Shown here: positions 52,690 to 64,000 of the stretch, piece by piece
Position numbering within the stretch: position 1 is the first letter of the stretch
How the letters are laid out: every line of letters begins with the position of its first letter
From: Megalonaias nervosa
Taxonomy: Eukaryota; Mollusca; Bivalvia; Unionida; Unionidae
Assembly: GCA_016617855.1 (NCBI GenBank)
Contig: JAECUM010093629.1
Coordinates: 1 to 64,000, forward strand
Length of the DNA: 64,000 nt
Direction: 5' to 3'
Position numbers and translations under genes: made by a program
The notes under the pieces: model-generated
Seen by the model: only the letters and a program-made list of their open reading frames with translations
Told to the model about the DNA's origin: nothing
The model's database searches: none

Positions 52690-53140
52690 TCAATTACACT
52701 TAATTTGTTGTGTTTATATCCTGAGGGGAGGAGGAAGGTGGTTGGGATAGTATGCATTGAATTAGGGTCAGAAAGATCACAGCCATCAATCTCTTTATGC
52801 ATAGTGTGAGCCTGTGCAGATGAAGAGGAACATTTCACATTATGTATGGAATGTTCACAAATGCAGATGAATGAACTGTCTCATGGTTTAGTCAACATGG
52901 TCCCTCATTACTTCTCCCATCAGATACAAATTGGAGGAGAGAGAGTCTAGTGAAGAAGCGAAAAAAAAAAATGAATTAATCTAACTTCCAGCTACAAAAT
53001 GTGAATGTATTGATTACAATAAAATATTATGCCGTAAGACAGAATGTGTTATGTTATGATGTTGTCCATTAGTCTGTTTGTCTGCTACCATTTGATTTCT
53101 ACACAATAATTTTAGTTCTCCACCATCTATTGTTACCAAA
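52690..53140. other. Non-coding
   Basis: No feature recognised other than a short A-run at 52962-52970. Confidence 0.4.
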
Positions 53141-53143
53141 CTA

Positions 53144-54716
53144 CACAACTCCCTCGATAACTCACGCACAATGGGGTCCACAAACATAGACCGTGCTATA
53201 AGTGAGGGCGCGAGTTACCGAGGGACCTCCAAAAATTGAAAAAAATCACTTGGACATCAAGAAAACAGCGGGAAGGGGGGTCGGGTTTAAGGAACTTCGC
53301 TGTTTAATGACTGAATCCTCATTTTACATTCACGATGATAATAATTTTTAATAACGCACTTTTTCTATTGAAGTTGTTCATTATTCTGTTTAAATAACAT
53401 TTATTTTCAAAATGTCCAACATGTGAAAGATCGTTCCAACTGGTTTCAACAACCATTACGTTTACACAAAAAAGTGTGTATTACGACACTGCTTTTTGTT
53501 TTCTTGATGAGTCTGGTTCCCAGAGTGGTATGGCACATTGTATCCTGCCAAATTGGGAGTCAAAAGAGCAGGGAACTAGACTAACTGTTGATACACCACC
53601 AAACAAAATTCCTTTTGTTTAAAATACAAGCGAAATTTTCGTGAGACAATCGTCTGCGTGGAATCTCAATTTTTGTGCTGTTCAGTTAGTACAGTATTGA
53701 TATCATGATTTCATTGGAAGTAATAATGAAACTTTTTATCATTCTTGAGGATATCTCAAAGTGCCAGTTCAAGAATTCTCTGAAACTCGCTTGCCCACAA
53801 TGGTCTGTATCTGTGAAACCAAGCTCTTTATTTTACGAAGTATAGTATTCTTTTCGCTTGGTTGCCGTGCTATCTTTGATCAGTTACCAGTGAGTCAGTT
53901 AATTTAAGGTAGTTTGTTACATACGCAATAACATTTATAACAGCGTTCAGTTGATCAACTGAAGTGAGTTCACCCGACATACGACCAGGGCAGCTAGATT
54001 TTAAGTTTGTAGGATTTTCGTGCATTTTAACTTTTCTTTTATTTCACCTCCATTATTTGATTCAAAAGACATAATTAATGTGATAATACAAAGGAGGCCA
54101 GCTTTTAATTCAGTGCAACAATGCAACAAATACTTCTACAAGTCAGTTATCAAAACACGGTCGGCACCTAAATAGGTTCTCAGAGAAATGCTCATGGACA
54201 TAGCTGTTACGGTTGATTGACACATTTTACGTTTAATTACAAGAGGACACATTGCATTTATGATGATTACACTTAAAAGGAACTAGAAGATAGAACTAGA
54301 ACACAAATTTCAATTGATAAAAAAAATTATTTAATTTGTATTTATTTATTAAAGTACTGCCTCCACTCGGCGTAAGTGACATTTTCATTGATCAAAATTT
54401 CCTTACATATTGTTAATTGCAGTGTGCTAGGAATGTCACTTGGAAAGAAAATGTAAAAAAATTGTATGACTTATTTTTAAATTTGGTATTTCATAATGTT
54501 GATTAAAATTTCCAAGTCCTATCTATTGTTTTCGACGATAAAACGAGCGATATATCAGTTTTTGTAGCTAATTTTTATCGCGATTTCCATAAAGTTCATA
54601 AAATAGGGATCAATTTTTGGGGTAATTTCTGGTTTAAAAAAATGGGATCTACGCCTGACCCCGCGTTATAAGCGGGTTTGCGAGTTATCAGGGCACGAGT
54701 TATCGAGGGAGTGGTG
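53144..54716. mobile_element. Non-autonomous Tc1/mariner (pogo-like) element, 1573 bp
   Basis: The ends CACAACTCCCTCGATAACTC and, in inverse, CACCACTCCCTCGATAACTC match at 19 of 20 bases. TA flanks both sides (53142-53143 and 54717-54718). Subterminal copies of GAGTTA(C/T)CGAGGGA occur inside. No transposase frame is visible. Confidence 0.75.
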
Positions 54717-54759
54717 TATGTTGATGGCATGCGTTTGGATTATGGGAGATTCCTATCAA

Positions 54760-55640
54760 TTTCAGACCAGCTTGAGAATTTTGTTATCACTACTCATAAA
54801 TGAATGGGTATATCAGCATGGGGGTTTCACAAAAAGATTTCTCTTCATGTCTAGAAGGTGCTAAATGAAAATGGTGTCAATCTGATTTCAGATATGGCCC
54901 ACACAGCAGCCATCTTGAAAATCTTGTTTTTGCTACTCATGCTGACCAAAATGTCATATTGACATGGGTTTTTCACCTGAAGACTTCTTATGATGTCTAG
55001 TTCGTCCTAAATGAAAATGATGCCACTTGCACATCCAGCAAGTCTACCAGTGCTGCCATCTTTAAATTATTGTTATCACTACTCCTCCTGAATGAATGGT
55101 GATATCTGCATGGGGATTTTACAATAAAAAAAAATCTGTGTGATTTTTGGTTGGTTATGAATGAAAATGATGCAGCTCAGTCATTCAGTATTACCATCAC
55201 AGTGGCCATATTGACATTATTGTTTTCACTGCTTTGACTGCTACAATGCCCATCCAAAAAATCTTATCACTACGTCTCCTAGATGGTTGGTTATATCAAC
55301 ATTGTGCCTGCATCAGAAGACTTCTTATGATGTCTAGTCTGTCCTAAATGGAAATGGTGCTGATCTTACATTCAATACGATCACCAGGCCCTCTTGAAAA
55401 ACATTTTATCTGTAACCCTCTTTTGTGGAACGTGATTTTGAAATTGGGTGTGATCATTAAATGAAAATGATGTAAATTGACTCTCGATGAGGCCATCATG
55501 TTGAAATCTTGAAAACAGTCATTGCTACTTCTCCCAAATGGATGGATATATCAATACGAGGTTTTGACTGATGTATTTCTTATGATACATAGTTGGTTCT
55601 AAATGAAAATGGCACCAGTCATTCATTCAGTATAGCTGCC
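54760..55640. repeat. Degenerate tandem repeat, 145-190 bp unit, about 5-6 copies
   Basis: Recurring blocks are GACTTCTTATGATGTCTAGT, CCTAAATGAAAATGATG, GCCATCTTGAAAAT and GAATGGGTATATCA in the same order. Copies are diverged. Confidence 0.75.
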
Positions 55641-55644
55641 ATAA

Positions 55645-56625
55645 GGGCTGGTTTTATACTGGTGTTGAAAGTATGTAAGTGAACTAAAACTTGCATTCTT
55701 CTAGCCCTAATTATGGCCTGCAAGATGCCATAACCATCACTATTTTACAGGACTGTTCCATTAGTGGCATTCACCATTCATATCAATAAGTTTATGAAAT
55801 ATCAGAAATATATCAGCTATTATGAATAATACTGATTAAAATAGGAGTGCATAGTTGGATACCTAAAGAAAAAGCAAGAAAAATACATTATAGTCACCAT
55901 TATTGATCCGTATTTTTGTAAATTAAGCCCCAAAATGCTATGTTTGCCTGAAGCAGTCCATTAACAGTGTGGTACAGTACACATTCCACCACTTATCATA
56001 CTGAACTCACAATGTTAGATAAATAATTTTTTTGCAGTTAATACGTCTGCACCCACTTTTTATAAAGTGGAGTTTACAAAAATCATTGAAGCAGGTTCAG
56101 AATATTGTTGCCTCGTCTTCCGTTAGATTTGGCTTCCCTGGCAGTTTTCTGATGGGGTGGTGGGGTGAACTTGGCCATTATTCCTGCGAGTTGATGACCT
56201 GAATTGCTCAGGTCATTAACAGAGCATCCCATTGAGTGGTAAATGTGTTGATTGCCTCTACCAACATTAACTTGATACCTTGTAATGTATGTTTGCAATC
56301 CACAAAATTTGAAACGAAAACCCGAAACACTTTCTGGCTTTAAGGATGACTCCAGGTGGTTCGTCATGGCTGTTTGAGAGCAGGTTTGAAGAAATTTTGC
56401 TCTCCAACTTGCTGCTGCACCCATATCTAGATCTTAGAAACAAGCCATCCCAGCTACATTGGACAGAAGATTGACATGCCATTTCGTACTTCAACCTTAT
56501 GATATTAGATGACAGCTATACCAGTCTTGAAGACACCTTTACAGGGGAGATAAGAAACCAAGTTTCTCCACCCTTCCCCAAGCCTCCTGTCTTCCACTAG
56601 TGACTTAATATCCGCAACACCTGCA
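55645..56625. other. Non-coding
   Basis: Minus-strand open frames around 56083-56494 have no recognisable domain. No gene is supported. Confidence 0.4.
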
Positions 56626-56629
56626 GATT

Positions 56630-59320
56630 GTTTACTGGGGGGGCAGCAGACTGCTGTGATTCCAGTCACCTATTGCTACAAAATGAATGGGTGATGCAAG
56701 TCATTTAGGAGGGCCTTTAAATTTTATTTATCCCATACCCTCCTCTTTCTTGGTCTCCCTTCTCACAGATGTGCCTTCAGATCAAGAGAAGGATGAAATT
56801 CTTCAGCAAGAGATAACAGCACTTATTGACAAACTGAGGGTGCAGATTGTTTGAAAACTACAAACTCCAGGTTCTATTCATGACTGTTCCATATGGAAAA
56901 GGTCAGCAGCAAGTTGAGGTCAATCCTAGGCTTCATTCGCCTCAGTTGCTAAGGTTCCAGATAGAAATAAGTATGCCATCAATCACGATCTCATAGACAC
57001 TACTTTCAAGTCCTTATTCACCTGGCATTGTGAAAGTTTCATTGGTTTGCTTACCAGACAAATTAACAATTTCATGTTCTCAGTTCAATATAAAGATCAG
57101 CTCCTACCTCTTTACCAAATTGTGGATTGTGTCATGACTCTGTTCTAGTTGACTTCCTCTACAGCAGTGGTGACATATTTTTAATGATCTCCTTCAAAAA
57201 CATATTGTAAGTTTTATTCTCCTCAAAGGCAAATGCTATCTCTTGTCCCTTTTGAATCATCTTGGGGAAAATCTGACCTTCACCCATCCCAGTGTTATGT
57301 CCACTTGGGTATTGAGGTTATAATCAGTCATGTAAGTCTCCCTCATTTCTGCATCTTGTGGATTGTCGCACTTGCACAGTAATTTCCATCTAGACGGAAT
57401 TTCCCTGAGTGTTTATAACTCCTTAGGTTATTCAGTGCAGCAGTATATTCGATTCCACTGAGCTGCCTTTTTTATGCAATTGTTACAAAAGACTTTTTGC
57501 ACCCTTTTTGCAGTCCACTCAAGCAAAACGTCATTATCACTAATGAGGTATGATCATTCCTGTCAGTGGTGCATTTGGCTCATGACAGGAATTCCTGCTG
57601 ATACCTCGACTGGAAGTGATGGTATGTACACATGCCAGTAACGTGGTTGGGGAGCCCACTTATTACTGGACTTTGAATAGTCAGCAGCAGATGGGACTGG
57701 GGGAGCTACCTTTTTATATCAGCCTCCATATGGAAGTTATCATAAATGCCTTTTAGATCAAGAAGGACAGACTCTATGAGAATCTAGTCCTGATTATGTC
57801 TGACAGCTCCATAGTGGTGACTTGCCACCTCAAACACCGATTTGTCTGGTTTATCAGTTTCTTCATATGTGCTGCCAACTTCAGATCAACATACTAATCA
57901 GACACATTCCCAGCAGACTCTGTCTTGACTGACGTTCTCTGCAAGAAAGGATCAGGTTATTCATATATATATATATCTTGGATTGAATGTGACTGATGAT
58001 GGACCTTTCATAACAAGGTGGAACCAGAAATGGGCCACCTTCATTTCATGGATTCCAGGCCCTAAAGCTTGGGTTGTGAATGTACTGTCAGTCAGTTGTG
58101 AGGGTTTATGGGCATTTTCCTAACACCTAAGTACTGATAATAATTCAGAAAATAGGCAGCTAGAATTTCAAGATAATTCTGATAGACCCTCTCAGGTGGG
58201 TAAGTCCTAGATAAAAAGTTTGCATGATTTGGCGACAAACCTACCCAGGAATATCACGGCCAAAACGTATCTCTCCAAACAACCATGGTCTCAATTGTTA
58301 CACCCCTGTCTGGACCATCTTCTCTTTCATGGCTCTTGTCAGGACAGGCTTGTAAGAGAAAAAACTTAGACCTTGGTTGTGGAGAGAATCTCAAGCAAGA
58401 AGGTCCTTGACTCTAAATGTTTATGAGGGAGAGGGGCCAGTTTTCAGGTATTTGTAGGTCAATAATATAGTCTCTTTGAGTGCCTCAGTTCCTCAAGAAA
58501 TCAACCTTTTTTCTCTGGCTCTATGAAGAGAAAAAGTGGGCACTAGTTACTATCAAAGGCAATTGCTCCATGATAACTAACACATTCAGTCATCATGGCA
58601 GAAGAGATATCAGTCATGATAAAGACCTTTCATACCTATTAGCCAGTTTTGATTTAGATTTGTATGGGCCAAATCCCTCACTCTGTTTCAAACTGAAATC
58701 TGTCTTATCATGACCTGGTTAAAAAAAATTAGCCATTAGTCAGGCCTTACTGAAGGTGTTATTATACTAACCCATTTACTGATAGATTTAGCATTGGCAT
58801 GCAGGTTGAGAGACTTGCCTTTTGAGTTGACCTGAACTATCATCAGTTCAAATCATACAGTTTGGTGATCCACATAACTCAACCAGTTGTGGTAGCCAGG
58901 AACCAATTCACCATCAGGGGCAGTCTGAGAGTTATTGTATGCTCCCTCTCATTACATTATGTCAAGAGCAGCAGCCATGCAGGATCCTGTCCGTGCCCTC
59001 AAGAACTACTTGAAGTGCACAGAGACAGATATTGACATTCGCAAAGTTTTTTTTTTTTCCCTGTGAAGGTGAGAAAGCAGGTCATCACCTCCCAGGCCAG
59101 ATCCTTGTGGCTTAAGTGGGTTATATGTTCTGCACACTTTGACATCTCAGTAGGTCAGCGTTGCCTGATGAAAATTTGAGCTCATGAAATAACAGCAATC
59201 TCATTTGAATGCAACGTTTTTATCCAAGACATCAAAGAAGCTGATGACAGGCATGCAGCATCAACCTTCTGGAGTTTTTATCTCGGGGATTTAGCTTCGT
59301 AGAGACAAAAACATGAATCT
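56630..59320 (+). mobile_element. Decayed DIRS-like (tyrosine-recombinase) retrotransposon
   Basis: Translated fragments on the plus strand, all interrupted, match the DIRS order. There is an RT start region near 56770 (VPSDQEKDEILQQEITALID), an RNase H-like part near 57620-57830 (MYTHASNVV, then ISLHMEVIINA), a connecting region near 58000-58080 (ISWIPGPKAWVVNVLS), and a tyrosine-recombinase-like region at about 58980-59305 (DPVRALKNYLKCTETD, then TFWSFYLGDL near the catalytic Tyr). Stops and frameshifts are frequent. The termini are not resolved. Confidence 0.6.
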
Positions 59321-59324
59321 GATG

Positions 59325-60003
59325 GGTCCTATGGCTGCAGCCAAGACAACCACTTAACCCATTTAAACCAACACAGCCTCTTTGTTTTGCCAGATTCACC
59401 AGAGAATTTTGATGGTAAGATTTCAGTAATCATCTTCATAACCTGATAGAGTGGCCATGGTTCATGTGACCATATGCTGTGTTGCTTTACGTGTATGTTG
59501 GAGAGTGGGTTGTCGTTCACAAAAGGAATCTAATATTTCTTCCCTAGAAGAATACCCAAGGTATAGGTAGGATGCTCAGCATTCCCTTTTCCTACTACCT
59601 CTTCTCCTAACATTAATGTGATCAGGGAATGTATTTGAAGGAGAAAGCAAACTTTTTAAGTAAAAATGGCATAATCCAAATACCTTGCACTGTCACTAAA
59701 GCATGAAAGCAAATTTTTAAGGAAATTATGTCTCTTCAATAATACTTGCCCAAGCACATTACTTAAAACCCCTCACAACCACCCTGTCATGTGAGCATCC
59801 TCACTGGTATATCACTCAGCTTAAAATCTAGCAACAACTGGTAGTGGCAAGGGGAGGTAATTACAAGTTATTTCCCCTCGTTAATATGATAGACCAGACA
59901 AATTTTCTTCTTTTTAGTAGGGCTGTATTCAGGAGATAACAGGCTTATATGGATAAATATTATCAGAGAAAAATAATTTACTTCAAACTTGCTTTGTTGA
60001 CAG
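59325..60003. other. Non-coding
   Basis: No recognised feature; T-rich just before the candidate exon at 60004. Confidence 0.4.
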
Positions 60004-60037
60004 TGCAAGATATTTGGATTATACCGTGTTGGAGCAG
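60004..60037 (+). CDS. Candidate exon (34 bp) preceding the Cys-rich exon
   Basis: Acceptor TTGACAG and donor GCAG|GTGAGA bound an open stretch in phase 0, encoding CKIFGLYRVGA. It leaves in phase 1, which matches the entry phase of the next exon at 60399. Confidence 0.4.
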
Positions 60038-60398
60038 GTGAGACATGGCATTCTGTGGAATTCTTAGTAATATCCAGGAGTTGGAAATACTTGCAGTTCC
60101 TATATATTATAATAAATGCATATTTATTTCACTTTTATATCATATCAAATTATAAACATTTTTTTGAAAATGTCATTTACTAGAGATATCACTGGAATCA
60201 TTGAAAATAGAAATTTTAAATTGGACAGATCACTAACGATAGACATGTTGATGCCTATTTGTCTGTTTATTTGTAATTGCCCTTATTTTTTTTTAGCTCA
60301 CCTGAAATCCTATCACAAACTCTTAATCTGAGTTTTTCCCAACATTGCAAGTATTTTTCATTATGAAATTTTTTAAATTTGATTTAATTATTCGATAG

Positions 60399-60554
60399 GT
60401 TCTGGCATAAAATTCTGCAGTGTGGATAGGGGGAAAGACTCGTGTGTTGAGTGCAGGAACTCATCTAAACAGTACCATCTTGTACACTCATTTGATGGAG
60501 TAAATGCAACTTGTTTCGATGTTAGTGAAAGACATGAAATAGAGTGTATTGTGG
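60399..60554 (+). CDS. Cys-rich extracellular-type exon (156 bp, phase 1-1)
   Basis: Acceptor TTCGATAG and a consensus donor GTGAGT bound 52 codons. The cysteines are in FCSVDRGKDSCVECRN, ATCFDV and IECIVG. One N-glycosylation site is present in NSSK and another in NATC. The symmetric phase and Cys spacing suit a secreted or receptor module (TNFR- or EGF-like cannot be told apart). With the exon at 60004 it probably belongs to a host gene on the plus strand. Confidence 0.5.
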
Positions 60555-60559
60555 GTGAG

Positions 60560-63500
60560 TATAGTAGCTATATTTTATTTATTCTCTATGGCGTTTGGTG
60601 TTTTTCTGCCTTCATCCATTAGGTGAGATCATTTTGGAACTTGTGCTCCCAGTTATATGCAGTGAAAAGTAATCTGTTTCTTGCATAGGTTGCAAAATTT
60701 TCTTAACTTTATATCCCATCATTAATGTAAATATGTACACCCCAAATTTATCCAGAAATCATATTTTCTTATTGTAATAATTTTAACTAGTAAATAAATT
60801 TTCTGCACATCAAATACATTTTTTTAGGGCTGATGAAAAAAGAGTCAAATTGGTACATAAACTAAGGATTGTTTTACCCATGTTCAGAAACATGTGATTT
60901 GGTCAGACCAGGAAACCACTCTGATTACTTTATTTATTGCATGAATTAACTCATTAAATGCCTGGTGCCACGTTTGTGCATCAGGAGGTAGTACCATATT
61001 TCCGAGCTCGGAAGTGTCACGGTCATTTAAAATAGACCAAAATGGGTGGTATTACAGAAAAGTAGATAAACATAGCTTTACAAGGATACCAAATAATCTG
61101 GACTTTCTACTGGCATTACAAAAAACACAGGGAAAAACTTTTTTTTGAGACCTGATTTTTTTACACCAAAAATTCGCCCGGTGTCAGAATGGGATTTTGT
61201 CTGGATTTTGCGAACCTTTGCAAAAAGTAGAATAAGTTGGGGATTTCAAGTAAAATGTGGCCATGACACGAAGATGACGAGTCCAATACCCCCCCCCCAA
61301 AAAGAGAACTCCAGCTTTTACCCCTTTGTACATGCGGAAACAAAATAGCCAATGAAAAATAGTGTTTCTAACACAACTAGGTATCAGGCTAAACGGAAAT
61401 CACTTTGATGACAATTTTTGGAGATATATTCAGAAGCATCCCCCAAAATGTTTCCTACTCGTATAGCAAAAATATCCAGGGGTTAATGAGTTAATGGGTG
61501 AAGTTTGACGACGTCACCAAATTTGAATATTCCTTGCATATTTAATCATTTGTGCATCAACATTGCACATAAATTACAAAATCATTCATTGACAATTTGT
61601 AATAAATTCTGAAACACTTGTTAACTCATTAACCCCAGGCAAAAATGACAAATCTCCAGAGTCTAATGAACAGTAGGTGTTCTCAAAAGGTAGCAAGAAA
61701 AAACAGCAGTCATGACCCAGAATAATGCTCATCATGCAGTTCCTGAAACAAAACTGTCAGCATCTCTAATGTGAGTTACACAACTTGTCATACTGTTTTA
61801 TTCAATGGCAGATTTTTAACCTCATTTTGAATGTAGTCAGTTTGGTCTTTAGATCTATAGGACCTTAAAAAAAACTGCATTTATGAAATAAATTCCTATA
61901 TCAGTCTAAGTGATTTAGCTCACTTACATATTGGGGAATCCTGGCTGTATTAGGAGATGTTGTGTCTAGATCATTTCAGGCATTTTGGAAAGAAAATATT
62001 GCTTATTTTTCAAACTTTTAACAATGCATTCTGTTGTTACAGGTACGTTTTATATTATGAAAGAATCTTGATATTATAACATGCTCCAGTCACCATTTGC
62101 ATACATTATTACAATCTAGATCATAGTTTGAGATTGATTGCAGTTGTTGAAACTAGTTGAGCTTTAATCAGTTGATTTGATGACATCTTGCCATGGTTCA
62201 TAAACTTGATCCGAGTTAATAGGTATTAAGGGGAAGTTCCGATCTTCAAATTCATTTGCACTCTAGTTCAGTTCAAAGATATTGTACAGGTGTTCAGAGC
62301 TTTGTCTAGTCATGTAACCAAGATATTGACTGATATTTAGCAATCACAGTGCTGTGCCATGTTGGATTATCTAGGTACACGGTAAGGTAATGGTACGTAC
62401 TTTTGCCACTCCCGTTCTCTTCTGGCAAAATAGCACCAGCACACATTGCTGGTAATAATTGTTGCGATATACTCATTTTTGTACAAGTCTTAAATTTTCA
62501 GATTGCTTCTATATTTTTTAATTTAGTATCTTTGTGCATAGTATATTTTTTAATATAAATAATAAAACAAATATTTATGCATAAGAATACTAGATTCTTT
62601 TATAAGCAGTGAGTTGATTACCCACAATAATTTATACCAGATCCATATGTGATCTACTTTTCTTTATCCAAATCTTGTCAAAACTAGTGACTACTGTATT
62701 TACTGTATATGTTGGGACACCATAAATTAATTTTAAAAGTAATTTTTTTGTGCACTGTATGTTCTGGGACACATCGTTTTTTTGAGTAAGTTGTGGGACA
62801 CCTTTTAAATCATTCGAAAATTTCATGTCAAAAATGCCCTCCAACTGAAATTTTATTTTAAAAAATATAAAACTGTGTACTTGACATAAAACTCTTTAAT
62901 CCACTGCAGCAGCATCTCATCAATACAACCCTTCTCCTACAAATGTACGATCCATTCTTTTGGTGCATGAATATTTTTTTTTAGCTTTCTCATACTGTGA
63001 AAAATTGTTAGCGGCAACACATCACCTGAAGCAGAAACTGCAAATACTAGAGTCAGATTTTTTCAAATCTGCATGTCTTGCTAATTCTCACACTTGACCC
63101 CCATCTTATTGTCAGTCTATCCAGGAATATGATCAAAGTACACTAGAATTTGTCCATGTTAAAGATTATATCATATTATCAGTGAAATCATCTGCATCTC
63201 TTCTGGCCTTCACGAATTCATCACATGATTTATTTTCTCCCAATCTTGTGGGCAACGCTGGGTCATCGATGTCCATGCACGAAGCACAGTATTGTGTCAC
63301 TTTAAAATTGTTCCATTGTTTCAGTTTATTTTCAAAATTTCCATGACTACCAGTGAAAAGAAACTGAACTTAGCTTCCATATCTCGGCTGTGTTTGTATA
63401 TTTTTAAAAAAAAAATCGGCACACTTAAAAGAATCCATAGTCAGCTTCTGAGGTCAATTTGCTTTGCAATAAAATAACCTTTCTGTTGATAGCCTTAAAA

Positions 63501-64000
63501 GAAAAAATCGGCTGTAGAGTATCCAAAGTCGTTTTCTAAGGTCGGCTTGCATTGTAATAAAAAATTACCTTTGTCTTTTATGTCCTGTCAGTAAGTTCAA
63601 AGAAAGAGTTTACTGCTTGCTGCCAGTTGTGTTTATTCACCACCCGGGCTTCTATGTGCTTGGCATCTGTAGTTATAATTAATACAAAGGAGCATTGATG
63701 TCTGCGGGTAAATAGTAATGATACTTTTGTAACCCGTGCTAGCTAAAAGATTGTTACTTGTGTTTTCAAATAATGATTTTTATTTGCGAGATACTGCCTT
63801 ACAGTAGACCTGGATATAATTCACTCTTGATTACTTTGCACCTAACACCGTGTGATGTGTGAATGACGGTTGTCTTCAATATATTGGTTGATTATTTCCC
63901 TCTTGTTTGCAATTTTGTTGGATCCAGTTTTCAGACGAATAACATATTCAAACCTTTGAGCGCAACCAAACACAATTTGTTTCTCAATGTTCATGTCAAT
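60560..64000. other. Host AT-rich non-coding, probably intronic or intergenic
   Basis: There is a C-run at about 61290-61299 and several A/T-rich tracts. Scattered open frames of about 60-70 codons lack splice or domain support. No repeat family or exon could be recognised with confidence. Confidence 0.4.

Overview
The window is animal nuclear DNA, most likely from a marine invertebrate. A SINE on the minus strand near 42 kb resembles a tRNA-derived SINE common in molluscs, so a mollusc is the best guess. Long AT-rich non-coding stretches, microsatellites, minisatellites and short splice-flanked exon candidates fill the right part. No prokaryotic organisation is present.

The left 36 kb is a nest of mobile elements. 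The outer element is an LTR retrotransposon of the Ty3/Gypsy class with the domain order zinc knuckle, protease, integrase, reverse transcriptase, RNase H (Gmr1-type order, integrase upstream of RT). Its 3' LTR lies at 35463-36401; its 5' end is left of the window. Two large DNA elements with virus-like gene sets interrupt it. Element 1 (1-15552, left end cut by the window) sits in the gag zinc knuckle. Element 2 (18612-35220) sits in RNase H and is flanked by a 5-6 bp target-site duplication (actgt/actgtt). They have the same gene set and orientation but are clearly diverged, and their terminal inverted repeats (TIRs) differ. They are therefore two related endogenous viruses, not a recent duplication.

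The gene set is Polinton/Maverick-like or adintovirus-like: major capsid protein, penton-like minor capsid protein, adenain-type cysteine protease, fibre-like protein, packaging ATPase, retrovirus-type integrase, a zinc-ribbon/phospholipase A2-like protein and several small conserved unknowns. The replication protein is unusual: a B-family-like polymerase palm joined to a superfamily 1 helicase and apparently to a C-terminal HNH motif. A minus-strand HNH/NUMOD homing-endonuclease-like gene is also present. Gene order in element 1 is: structural block rightward (0.2-7.3 kb); a tRNA-like sequence, hairpins and a small gene (7.7-8.9 kb); HNH and zinc-finger genes leftward (9.0-9.8 kb); polymerase-helicase rightward (9.9-13.2 kb); integrase and PLA2-like genes leftward (13.2-14.7 kb); ATPase rightward (14.7-15.4 kb). 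In element 2 the tRNA-like/hairpin/small-gene module is inverted as a block (about 26.0-27.3 kb).

Both elements are decayed, but different genes survive. Capsid and fibre frames are open in element 1. The penton-like, membrane, basic and hydrophobic structural frames, and the HNH gene, are open in element 2.

From 36.4 to 40.0 kb there is a broken LINE on the minus strand, split by a 650-bp Harbinger-like MITE. The remaining 24 kb is host intergenic or intronic DNA with a SINE, a hairpin MITE, a perfect 33-bp inverted repeat, two oppositely oriented arrays of one minisatellite, a Tc1/pogo-like non-autonomous element, a decayed DIRS-like retrotransposon (56.6-59.3 kb), and a few candidate exons including a cysteine-rich extracellular-type pair at 60.0-60.6 kb.
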